Shown here: in pieces, positions 1-11,200 of the stretch
Position numbering within the stretch: the first letter of the stretch is position 1
How the letters are laid out: each line of letters starts with the position of its first letter
Assembly: GCA_013368375.1 (NCBI GenBank)
Contig: JAACJP010000013.1
Span: 806,001-870,000, forward strand
DNA length: 64,000 nt
Reading direction: 5' to 3'
From: Tricholomella constricta
Lineage: Eukaryota; Basidiomycota; Agaricomycetes; Agaricales; Lyophyllaceae
Notes under the pieces: generated by a model
Databases searched by the model: none
Seen by the model: only the letters and a program-made list of their open reading frames with translations
Told to the model about the DNA's origin: nothing
Translations under genes and position numbers: made by a program

Positions 1-2610
1 CATGGGGTGGAGGGACAGATATATGGCGCAACGCCTCTGGCCCCCATGACCGCCAGCCCAACACTTTCTAGTCCTGGCCATGCTGTGCATCGCAATGCAA
101 CCCGTCGAAGTCGGTTACGACTGGTTCGCCAGCATGACATAATTTAACCTCTTGGGAATTTCTCCCAAGCTCAATATGATCCCAATACGGAGCGGCGGCC
201 AAATCGCGCCACCTTTTGATGAGACCATGATTGGCGTCAGCATATGTATGGAGGACGATGCTTACCGTTGGTACTGGCGGGTGTAGATTTCAGGAGTTTC
301 GGATATCAGCTACCGGTATGCGAGACATGGCGCCAGCGGCGACTGTTGATTCTTCACAGCTCCTTTCCGTATCTTTCGACCAGAACACCGGAAGGGCGTT
401 ACGGACCTCCGGCCCGCCACAGTGTTTTCAGAATCAGTGTGTATATTTAGATTTTCAAATTCATCTACACCCTTCATTCAACTGGACGACGTTGTTGAAC
501 TCGAACCCCGATGGCATACCTTCCGATAACGTGAACTAGAATTTGGAATCATATCTTGGCCAAAACAGGTTGGTTCATTTATTTAGTAAATATAGTATCA
601 CTTCTCTGCCTCCCCAGATGCCAATTGCATGCCAAGTGCTGTTCGAAAGTTTGGCAAATATGGGTCACAGAATGGAAAGTATATTGAGATCAGGCTACGG
701 ATCCTCTGGTGTTCAGTTGACTTATCCTGCAAGGAGTCGTATGTCGTGTATGGGGTGCCTTTTTTCATTATCCCCATCAATTCCGACTGCCATATTCCGA
801 TTCGTCTCGTCTCCTTAACAGGACTTGGACTGGTCGACGAAAAGACTCGCGATGTTACGCAGTCTCTTCATTTTCTTTCTAAATTTCCCAACACGATGTG
901 TCATGTGCCTTGAAAGTGTGGGGAAGACGGAAGGAACTCCTCCAGAAGGGGCATATTGATATCTTGGCGAGAAGTATGACCCAGTGGGGCCAGCCCTGCG
1001 ACAAGACAAGTTGTATCCGATGCAGTTGGTTGACCTAAGTATCGGCTGACTTTCTATGCCAGCGCTGAAATCTTCCCATCTTGACCTTGTTGCGATTCAG
1101 ATTGTCTTCTGTCAATGCTGTGGTGATTGATGGCAGATCGGGTCAATCGGCCACTTTCAGACCCTTTTCCTCCCACAGCATCGAAGGAAGTGAATGGTTT
1201 GTCTCCTCGACTCGGAATCTTTCCCTACGAACAATTGAGAAGACCCAATCTGCCATCGACCACGCTCCGCAACGTCACTGATCATATCATGTGGTTTGAA
1301 TATAGATTCCTGGTTTCCACACAGAAAGGTGAGTGTGAACTTGGAACATGTATTGCCCAGCCGACAGCATCAAGAACAATTAAAATTCCAGCGTCACCGA
1401 GACCGCCAATTCATATCCCCTCTAAGCGGTTTATGCAACACACGAACGCCCTGCTCATTGACCGAGCAACCATCAAGCGCCGTCGCTTCATCATGAAGTT
1501 CCACTGCATGACACGAGCGCATACTGCCGAACAGCAAGATATGTGATGTCCAGCCGGTGCATAGTCAACGCGCCACAGATAGAATGCCAGTCCTTTCTGA
1601 TTATCGAGAGTCAGAGCAGTGGCCTCAAAACAGCATCATAACCCACGTAGGGGAGACCCTTCCAGAACCCATGATCCACGAGATCCACAAGGCTCTTTAC
1701 GTTTCTAGAACTTGACCCCTTCCAATTCCCGTGATACATGCTGAGCATAATGTGCGCTGCGAAAACTGTACCGAGATGATCATCATGTTGAGATGGCTGT
1801 GTATGTCCTTGCACAGCATTAATGCGAACACGTTTGGGAAAACCAGCGTGTCATGTTATCGTCACGGTATAAGTTAAAACCCCAGAAGATGTGCTAGAAC
1901 TAGAGGGCGAGAATGTCCCCTCGAACGTGGCCAAGCTGTAGGTCCATGCGGCAGTATACGAGAACCGGGGTTGGGGCCCGTGAATGGATGACAAGATGTC
2001 GAACATTGTGAACGACTTGGATGGCTAGGAACAGCGACCGGAGTTCACGAGAGGGGTAAGTATATGTGGAGCGGGGTGTGTGATCAGATCAGGCCCGATA
2101 GCGCGCGGTTTTATCGATAAAGGCAGGAGAAGGAGGGCGGGGGATTTGCAAAGGACACGGCAGGTATACAATACATAGTGCCATGTATAAAAGAGGGTCT
2201 TCACCGACACCGATAATTGGGTTTGTGACGGACGAGCGAGAGAAGCGGAGATGAGATAAATAGATGCGATTTTTATACGTGCACTGGTTCCGAGAATGGC
2301 AAGCGTGGATTCGTGATCGCACCAGCTGGGACGCCGAAAGCCTTTTACCCGCATACCACCACCATCCCCCCACCGGACTTACTGCCCTCGCCTTGTTCTC
2401 GCCCCCGGCGTACCTAGCAGCTGTTCCAGTTGCACATAACAAAGCGTAAAGCCTTCAACCAGTGTTCGCGCCATATCAGGGTTCGGATCCTGAAAACAAT
2501 AGCCACGCTGAATCAAAGCGCTCAGACATCAGTTCCGGCCTCTGCACCATTCAACAGCATCACTATAAAATCGCATCACTGCTAGGTCCTGACGGCTGGC
2601 TTGTCCCACC
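1..2610. other. Left-edge stretch without a recognisable gene
   Basis: Only short frames of up to about 140 codons occur, on both strands, and none shows a domain, low-complexity coding character or a consistent exon chain that I recognise. The last several hundred bases probably hold the promoter and 5' leader of the ankyrin gene that starts near 2611. A gene fragment running off the left edge cannot be excluded. Confidence 0.4.
2186..2193 (+). promoter_or_regulatory. TATA-like box upstream of the ankyrin gene
   Basis: The sequence TATAAAAG lies about 420 nt before the proposed start codon of the ankyrin-repeat gene. It is a good match to a eukaryotic TATA box. The long distance means it serves this gene only if there is a long leader or an unseen 5' exon, so the assignment is weak. 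Confidence 0.2.
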
Positions 2611-5600
2611 ATGCCTGTCGCAATGCGGACCACATTTCAGAAAGCGGAAGCAAAGTACAACGTTACTACAGAATGTGTGTGTCGGGCAATCACTTTTATT
2701 GTCCAACATATATCTCATTCTTATATCCTCAGTCCCGAGCCTCGGGTTACACTCCGCTGCTGCAACGGGAAATGTTGGCCTTGTAGAGTACGCCCTGGAT
2801 CATGGCCAGCCTATCAACTCGGTACTCGACGGCGTACTTCCCCTTCATGCTGCGTGTGCAGGTGGAAATGTTCAGGTCGTCAAGTTGTTGATAGACCATG
2901 GAGCAGACGTCAATGCCCCAAGGTCACTTGCATTGTTCTTATATCCACATTTCCCGCTTTACTGAAACTGCTTCTGTAGGCTTCCGCGACGTTACTCGAA
3001 TGACAGGAATAGAGACTCATCTGCACCAATTGTTGGGACGTCTGGATCCACTCCTCTTCACTTTGCTGCCGCGAACGGGAACACGGAAGCGGTCACTCTC
3101 CTCCTCCTTCATGGCGCACACGCCAACCGCTCAGATAAACATGGGGTTACTCCCGAAATGCTCGCACGACAGCACGGGTGGCTCGAATGTGCAGACGTAT
3201 TGCAACAATGGTTGGTCAATAAGGATCGTGATCTGAGGGAACGGCCTGGCGGAGAAGTTGCGGATGATGTCAGGCGTATTGCTCCAAGTGGATGTGCCAC
3301 CCGGGAACGGATAGGCTCATTGAGTGGCGACGGCGAATCTTCCCAGGCTGCATCGACACGAAGGATCATTCACGTCAAGCACTCCATCGACAATGCCCTT
3401 AACAAGCTCAAACCATCAACGACAGACACCAAACTGAACCTCCCGTCCTCATCCACGAACGCCATGACCTCGACCCCTCCCGCTTCTCCGACAAGACCCT
3501 TCGGAGAATACACGTTTAACCCTGTTTCCCCGTCTGACGATGAGGCTTTTGACGGAGGTTCTCGCCGACCATCGCTACCTCAAATCTTTCAGCCTACATC
3601 TGCCGGCCCCTCCCGCAGTCGAAAAACATCCACTCCGACTTCTAATAATAGCCCGAGTCCCCGAAGGCCTCGATCTGCTGGCACCGGAGCTGAGGGTCAG
3701 GAGCAGGAACCAAGCAATTCACCGCCCGGCCAAAGTGGGGTGAGGAAATTAAGGAGCAAGTATTCACTAATGAACATCTTCAAGAAAGCGCAGACGGGAG
3801 ATGCCGGACTGCCCACTGATAGCTCGCAGTCCTTGCTCAGCATGTCACCACCGGCGTCCGGCTTGATAACTGCGTTGCCTACGTCATCCTCTCCTAATCA
3901 ACCTAGTCCATTATCCAATTCTCTTCTCACTAAAGAATCAACCGGGTCTTCAGGTCGGCCTGCGTTTCGGTTTCATAGGGGGAGTGATGCATCCACACGG
4001 ACGACTTCCCAGCAGTCCATAACACAGCAACCTCACAAAGCTTCTGCGACAATGAGCCCTCCACCGCGACCATCGGCAGTCGATCTTCATAATGCCCTGG
4101 CCCAAGAGCGCCAAGAACGGCAGCATCAGCCCCAAACACGGGATCGTTCCAGGTCAACGGGAAGCGGTGCGCGCTTTAGCCAAGAAGACAACCCCAACCC
4201 CAGTCCCAGTCCGGGTTCAAGTCCTTCAACGAGGCTTGGTCTCCTGCGCGCGCAAGGGCACAAGCGGGACCGATCCGGCTCAGGTGGCAGTCTTGGAACA
4301 GGCTCTAGTCCTGGATATAGGGGAGGTGCCGTATTTGATGACGACGTGGTGGTTATCGCCGGAGAAGTTAGCACTGGAGACCCGGGGAAGTCAGGCCCTC
4401 GGCCAAGCATTCTAAAAGCCCACACTCGCACATCCTCCAATGGACACCTACCTGGTACACCGTCGAGTTTCCGAGCGCTCAGATTTGACTCATCGTCGAG
4501 TGTCACCGGCGGAGCACGCCGAGAAGGTGATGCAGAAGGTCTGAGGGTGACACCTGGTCTGAGGACGAGCAACAGTGCGGGATCGCTCGGGAAATACAGG
4601 AGGCGGGCTGATATCGTTGGAAGCGGTGGAACTCCAGAACCCCGACTTAGCGAGGAGGACCTTACGCCAGAATCCGCTCCCGCTGCCGTTGAGGACTTTG
4701 AGGGATCCAGAGTTATTGCCGAGGACGAGAAATATGTGGAGGACGATGCAGAAAATGAAGAGTATGGCCAACCCCTGAATGATGAGGAAAGCCCGATCAC
4801 GGATCCTGGTGTTCCAAAGTCCCCACGCGCCGCGTTGCTTTTGAGAGAGCGAGGGCAGTCGTTCGCATCTTCCTCCCAATCGTCCCTTTCTCCAATCATG
4901 TCGAACGAGATGCCCGAATCGTCACTCATAAATGCCGAGTTTCCCTTCAGCATTAACAAGCCACCAGCGATGTACGCTGACGAGGTTGAACCCACGGGGC
5001 CTGTACAGGACTCACTACGTGTCCCATCACCGAGCGACCATCGTAGTCGGGGGGATTCCATTAGCAGTACGAGCACGACTGACAGTCGCAATAACCCGCA
5101 ACTGAGCGTCAGCGGGACCACCAGTGGAAGCGGGAGCGGGAGCGAAACTATCACAACCCCTTGGTTCTCGTCTCCAGGGCGGGATGAGTTTTTTGATGTT
5201 GCCACAGATTTGAGCCCTGACAGAAATATGGGGGGCCTGGATATCGAGGACGGCGGACCCGCCGAGCCTTCAGACTTTAAAGCAGGCAATACGAACGGGA
5301 TCTCCGGTACAACGAGTGTCCTTAACGAGCGACGCCATCACATTCCACCCGATATAAACATTAGTTCGATTTCTTCACACGCTCAGGCCGAAGCGTTAGT
5401 CCAGAAAGCCCAGCAGGATATCCTTGAGATGGCCCACTCTCCTGAGCTAGCACCCGTCACTGGTCTTACGGGACGCTCACCGTTGAGCGCAAGACTAGCC
5501 GCTTATGGAGAGAGTTTAGCGTTGGAGAGGAAGTTGAGAGAACAGAAGGAGGAGCAGGAGCGAAGAGCTCTTGGCGATCTTCATTCAATGCAATCGTCAC

Positions 5601-6301
5601 CGAACGGTGAATCTTTCTTGCGTAATGGCGCATCCACCCCGACGAATAGAGTTCCTCGGCGCAATGGAGTGGAACGTCAACACAGCTTAGAGCACAGGCC
5701 GGATAGACCGAAACTGAAGTCCAGGATGAAGGATCCGAAGCGACCATCCACTGCGGAAGGACGTAAGTACCTTAATGATGGTACTAGTAATTCCGCTCTT
5801 GAGGCTGATATGATGCTACTTGCAGTTTCTCCTAGATCCAGTGACCAAGCCGGCCGCTTTCATCTGGCATCTCGTTCAGCATCCGGGTTCGGAGCTTCGC
5901 CAACCAGTCGCTTGTCCATCGACCAGGACACATCATCCTCTGATGAACAAGAGACCGCACGCCTCCCTTCCAAATCCGCTACCCTTACACTTCCAATCAC
6001 AAAACGGGACCCAAGTCCTGGAGCTCGCGCCATGCGCTCTCGCACTCCACTTCCTGGAAGGGGCGATGGTCAACTTAGTCGTATCAGTTCGTTGGAATGT
6101 CCTGAGACCGACACTGAGCTTGGCCCGTCTCTACTCCGCGTCTCGACCGCCCCGCATGCCCCTGTCCGCGGTGCCAAGACTGCAACTAAATTAACAAGAA
6201 TGGGATTTCCGCCGATGGAACAAGCCCGCGCGCCACCTCCAGGCAACAAACGATTCGGTGCCATCAGATCTCTCGTGCAGACACTGAAAGGCAAAACATA
6301 A
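2611..6301 (+). CDS. Ankyrin-repeat protein with long Ser/Pro-rich tail
   Basis: Three exons (2611-2674, 2733-2922, 2980-6301) join in phase to give 1191 residues. Residues of about 24-165 hold four ankyrin repeats, with HSAAATGN, LPLHAACAGGN, TPLHFAAANGN and GVTPEMLARQHG helix signatures, so this part should bind a protein partner. The remaining ~1000 residues are disordered: Ser/Pro/Thr-rich, with many SPR and SSP motifs typical of phosphorylated cytoplasmic or nuclear regulators, and a basic Pro-rich end. Basidiomycetes commonly carry one such ankyrin plus disordered-tail protein, but I know no assigned biochemical role. Introns 2 (57 nt) and 1 (58 nt) have GT/AG borders. The first exon and start codon are the least certain part; the ankyrin exons and the stop are clear. 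The long minus-strand frame at 4126-5289 is its antisense shadow. Confidence 0.85.
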
Positions 6302-8087
6302 CACCCACACTCTCCCATCCCACTCGTGTTATCCGTCGTTGTAACAACACCATCCTCATTCCACACACATTTCCAACCTCATCTTGTGTCTTCTCCATCC
6401 GGTGTATTTTTTTTTCTGTACATTATACGCTGTCACTACCCTTCTCCTCGCGCTTTCTTGTCTACCCATTGTTATCGTTCATTATTATTTCTCTCCTGGC
6501 ATCTTTGTTTTGACAATGTATTAGGCTCGCGATGCATTCAGGTTTCATTGATCATGTATCTCACCTGTGTGGCGCATGTATCAAATCACCCTCCAATTGC
6601 CAGTTTTAAGGCAGACTTCATCCATCTCAATAAGCAGGTCATGCACTACACCGTGCAATACACAATCATGCAACAGCCGCATCGAAATTAAATTGAACAG
6701 CCGAATGAAGCAGAGGGAGACGTCGCGCCCGATCATGATTACATATCGCACAGTACATGGACCCATAGTCATCCACAAGTAGCCACAAATGCCTTGAGTC
6801 ATCACTTTGCCCTTCTTTGTCTTTCTTGTTCTCAATCTGAAGGTTTCCATCTCTTACCGAATGCCTTCCTCCAATTTCTGCCGTTACGCCGACCTGTTTT
6901 CGGAGACGAATTGACCAGACTGTCCAGACTCGGGGGCTTCCACAAGGGAAGACGTATTTGCAGTGAAGCGATATTCTCTGTTCGACAATAAAAGAAACAT
7001 GCGGGACATCTGGGCCGTATAGTCTTACAATCACTTTCAATGACCATGCCTGGAGTTATTCCTTCAATCCGCAGAACTTTTATTTTCAAGGCCAAAAAAG
7101 ATGCAGAAGGCTCGGGCAACAATTTAGAAGTTCCCGAAACCGGGTTAGAGTCTAGACGCAACAGGCATGTTGGTCGCTCGACTTGAAGATGAGGCTTGTG
7201 TGCAGCCCGATCCAGGGATTTTTATGTCAGCCCAGTCGTCGTTCAAGAGAATTACCAGACGACGCTGTAGACGGAGAGGACGCGGTAAGTGGGTCGTTAT
7301 CAGATCGAAAACTCGGAGTCGAGGAGCTACTGAGCTTCACAGGAAGGTACGTATCGCCTTAAACACCTCGCACCGCAATTAACCGTCGTGACCGCGATGG
7401 AGACGATTATCGCCCATGTGGAAACTTTACAGGGTTTTCGGGTTCTGTATCTGGACATGTATGACAGACTTGCGCAGGAGTGTTGTAAAAGATATTTACG
7501 CTTAATGACCGAGGAGGATTTCGTTGAAAACCCGCGTGTCGTCTGTGTCACTGACTTTTATTACATCTCTGATGCACTGAAATATTTGCGACTGGCCATG
7601 TGATGGTGATGAGTAGCTTGACGGAGTTCATCGGACAGCTGGTCAATGGAGAAACATAGCGATGACAGCCACCATGTCGGAAAACAAGATCGCGAAATGC
7701 GATAGATAGAGTGTTTGAAAAGATGGTCGGGAGAAACTCACGGATAGACGTCATGATATAATTTCATTCTCTTTGCCATATGCATCGAAGACGTGGACTG
7801 AGCCGGGCGACTTGTCGTATAATAGTCGGCGCTAAAAAGTTACCTCCGCTCGCGGATCATTCAGAGGGGGGCTCTTATAATTATTATTAATCAGAGCCTT
7901 TCCCCGAGTCGCGTGGGGTCCCGGTTCACGGAAAGACTGAGAGAAAGTTCCCACCTTAACCTGTTACCATGTTTATATATACATCTAATCACTAAAAATA
8001 CACTGCAACACCAGCCACCTATGAGTGGGTATTAGAAAAATGGCCAGTCGTGAATAGATATACGCAGTCAACCAAGGAAAAGACATC
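6302..8087. other. Intergenic, possibly one small unrecognised gene
   Basis: After the ankyrin stop there is a T-rich 3' flank. Around 7040-7600 on the plus strand several protein-like segments lie close together in different frames, for example one starting MTMPGVIPSI at 7040 and one containing RELPDDAVDGEDAV near 7250. Intron-like borders lie between them, including GTACGTATC near 7346. I could not join them into a convincing chain or recognise a family. They may be a small or decayed gene. The rest shows nothing I can support. Confidence 0.3.
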
Positions 8088-9068
8088 CTATCTTCCACCC
8101 TTGATCATACCAACTCCTGTCAGATCGTCTTTGCTGGGATCCTCCTCCAAATCCATTGGCCCTAGATTAGAAGGAGGCGAGACTTTCTTGATAGGTTCGT
8201 CCCCACATCCGCAGTCATATTCAGCGTCGAGACGGGCGCAGTCAAAGATCGGCTTGTTTAATCGCTTATTGACTTCGTTGTGAGTAGAACATAGCCTGGG
8301 TAGGGAGAGTGACGTTGGAATTAAACGAGCTTGTGGGCACGGCGGAAGAGTGGGCTCACCAGAGTGATGCTGAGCGCCGTGAAGCGGTCTGCGGCAATGT
8401 GAGCTTAATGGTGTGTAGAAACCGAACGCGACCTTACTTGGGGCGGGAATTTCTTCAATAGCATCTGAAATTCTTCGGCGCATTCGCCGCAAGGATATAG
8501 TCGTGATGTCAGGTGGAAATACGAGGTCAGCGCACTCCGCTCGTCAGGAGTGGGGTTCTAAATCGGTCGATGAGCATCGCTTGTTGAACTCGAAGAGAGT
8601 AGGGGCGTACTTCTGGAAAACGCAGTGTCATGGTATGCCTTTGAATAAGGGTCAGAGCAGTTGCTGGGTCAGATGAAGGTGAGGAATGTACATCAACTTC
8701 CACGTTGCACGGCCCAGCGCAGCCCTAAAGAGTCGTCGATGAGGATAAGTTACTAGACGGTGAATACTGCTACGCACTTTGCTGTTTCGTTGCCCAATTT
8801 CGGCATGATCACTGATCCGTGTACAACATGGGACGGTGGAGCGGATGGGTCATTGGGAGGCCCGGATAGTGATTTCTCAACTCCTCCTTCGCCGAATAGT
8901 TGACCAGTCCAAGGGTCGACGTAAGAAAGCGAACTCGGGTTAATAAAGGCAATCATGGTGAATAAGAACTGCTCAAGTTGTTCAGAGATGGTTCAGCAAG
9001 ACGAAGAACCAGAAACAAACCAGAAGTGCTGTTATCCCAATGAAAGCCTTTGCGAACCGAGAAATCAT
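8088..9068 (-). CDS. ERV2: FAD-linked sulfhydryl oxidase, ERV/ALR family (Erv2-like)
   Basis: Seven exons on the minus strand (9068-9021, 8968-8778, 8724-8692, 8638-8611, 8557-8438, 8388-8360, 8295-8088) give 218 residues in phase throughout. Residues ~8-24, encoded across the first intron, form one hydrophobic signal-anchor, placing the enzyme in the ER membrane facing the lumen. The catalytic domain shows ALGRATWKLMHTMTLRFPE, the redox pair YPCGEC, the FAD-binding HNEVNKRL helix and the C-terminal DCGCGD. Erv2 enzymes pass electrons from substrate or PDI thiols through FAD to oxygen, making disulfides for secreted proteins. The anchor argues for Erv2 rather than mitochondrial Erv1. The start lies 262 nt from the divergent membrane-protein gene at 9331, so the two may share a promoter. 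I see no missing key residue. Confidence 0.93.
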
Positions 9069-9330
9069 TGTTTATGGGTCAAGGACTCGGAGAGAACGAG
9101 CGAACAGCGCGATTGTTGTTGTCACGTGGCAGATTCATTGGTTGACCTCCGTCAACTTAGATAACAAAGTCTTCTGATTGCTTAATTTTAGCGCCAGAGG
9201 ACCATGTGCGCACGAGAACTGCGCGCCAAGTATGCGCAGTCCATCAACTGATGTTAGATTTCAAGTCGCCAAGGAAATTGTTCTGACCTCCACTGGGCAC
9301 TGCGCATCCAAAAGCTTTTCCAAGGTCGCC

Positions 9331-9888
9331 ATGATCATTGAAGAGACCTTATCAGTTCTGACCTTGGTACCCCCACGACAACTCCCGCGCAGCCTAACAC
9401 GCCTCAGCTATCTCTCTCTCGCCGTCGCCACCTTCATCTGTGTTCTCTCATTGATCAACGTCGCCCGGGACCCAGAACTCTCCATCCCGAATGCAGTAGC
9501 ATTCGCCCTCACAGCTCCCTATAACCTCACCACCGCCTTCGTTGCGCGCAAACATCGGCGTCACCCAAATATCACGCCCGTGCTTTCGCCGACAACATGG
9601 AAGGGTCTTGTATATTCATGCCTGCTCGTCGGGCTATGGATATACGGGCTTGTCGTCGACATCATTCAGCTCTCGAACTCACTGGGTCCGCTGGTGTGTG
9701 ATCAGTGGGGCGACGACGACGACACTCCTTGTGGACGGCGCGCGAGGTCAATGACCATGCCGTTCTTCATCGTATTGACCTTCCTCGGAGGCATACAAGT
9801 GATCCTGATCGCTGTCACCGTCATCATATGCGCGCACGAAAAGCGTCAACAGATGTTGGCCTCCAGAGCGAGGCATTCGGAGAAATAA
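9331..9888 (+). CDS. Four-helix integral membrane protein, unknown function
   Basis: A single exon of 185 codons. I chose the ATG at 9331; the frame is open upstream to 9178, but that part is not protein-like. Four hydrophobic segments are visible at about residues 26-44, 53-71, 91-113 and 144-167. Between the last two lies an acidic loop (GDDDDTPCG) with cysteines at 123 and 134 that could pair. The C-terminus is short, basic and probably cytosolic (HEKRQQML). The four-span layout with a cysteine loop recalls MARVEL- or tetraspan-type fungal membrane proteins, but I do not recognise a family signature and assign no function. It is divergent from the ERV2-like gene. Confidence 0.75.
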   Translation: MIIEETLSVLTLVPPRQLPRSLTRLSYLSLAVATFICVLSLINVARDPELSIPNAVAFALTAPYNLTTAFVARKHRRHPNITPVLSPTTWKGLVYSCLLVGLWIYGLVVDIIQLSNSLGPLVCDQWGDDDDTPCGRRARSMTMPFFIVLTFLGGIQVILIAVTVIICAHEKRQQMLASRARHSEK

Positions 9889-11200
9889 TACCAACCTTAT
9901 AAAGTTAGTAAAAGCCATTTCACACCTTCTTCGCGTCGAATTTTACAGTCGCAGTCGTTTTTGCTTAATCAGGGTCTTATATATGTATCCCCCCCACGTC
10001 GATATCCTTCTTATCATCCTTCCTGGGCCTTGTCTCCTGTCTACCGGGACAAGGAATTCGCAGACATCGTTCCAATAATCATGTTATCCTTTCAATTCCA
10101 CTCTTCAGCGCCTGCCTGACGCGCACCAGCCAAACTAGACACGAACGAATGCCGGGGGATCCGACACAACGTCCAGGTTCTAGGACCTCATCCCGCGATG
10201 ATAGGAATTTTTTTATTCACGGGCTTCCGTTGCCGCTTGCGCGAAATGTCAGGATAGTGCTCTTCTTGGCAATAGTGATGCTTCGAGAACCGCCATCAAT
10301 TATAAGCATGTCGGACGTGCCAATGATCTTTTTGGCTGTTCTGTCGTCAAATCTGAACATGGTTGGTTGTATGTAGGGAGGTGTGATGCAGGCTTTGGCT
10401 TTGGCTTAGATGTGTTTCCAGGTTGGCCAAAAGGACGTCTACAGAATGAGGGTAGGACAGTGCTTCCCCGTTAGAGATACCACTACCTCCAACCGCAGAG
10501 GAATGATCTTAGTTGTAGAAAATGTGGAAGAATATCGCATCCGAGTGCTTCAGCATGGTCAGCAGGATGTATCCAATTCCCTCTTCGAGTGGAAGATGGG
10601 AGGGGGAAGATTCGACAGGCACATAGCCGTGGGTTGTGTGAGCAAGGTTTACAAAGAGTTGATGAGCTTCGATGGATCTGTCAAAGCAGCCGAACGTCTC
10701 TTTGCAGTCTATGGCTGTATAAGATTCAAAAATTCAAAGCACACAAAACATGTGGCGTAGTAAGGACGTGTGAGACTGGATGGATGCACTCGAGGCGTAG
10801 TAAATTTAAATTTCTTTTCGCCGGTTTTACTACCGAACTACATACTTTATCAACCTCTCAGGCCAATCCCCGCTAAATAGCTTGTACGAAGAAAGACACA
10901 AAAAAAAGAACAGATCGCGAAAAATATAATAAGACGACGCGTGCGATACTCTAAGAGTAGACAAATCAAATGAGAGATAATATGATGAGAATAGAGACAA
11001 GAGGGCAGGGATTATGGGAGATTGTTCTGCTTTGCCAGGCGTAGGTAGGATTCAGGTGGGGAAGCAAGGAGGGTGGAGGGTGGTAAAGAATGACAAGAAG
11101 GCGCCGAAGGGAAGCCAACACTTTTGAAATCGACGAGGGAGCTGCGTGAGTGATGGAAAGAGCCAAGCGAGGGTGATGATCGCAAGAGAAGGAGGAGTGG
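9889..11200. other. Intergenic with a possible minus-strand exon
   Basis: On the minus strand, 10360-10217 encodes 47 residues beginning MFRFDDRTAKKIIGT and ending in a stop. Protein-like frames follow upstream to about 10670 (for example one containing GIGYILLTMLKHSDAIFF), but the splice chain between them is not clear. This may be a small or decayed gene of unknown family. The remainder (about 10870-11200) is A/G-rich 3' flank of the oligopeptide transporter gene and shows nothing else. Confidence 0.25.

Noticed and set aside
4126..5289. A 387-codon open frame on the minus strand
   Set aside because: It mirrors the Ser/Pro-rich exon of the ankyrin gene, whose codon bias keeps the opposite strand open; no domain and no start context.
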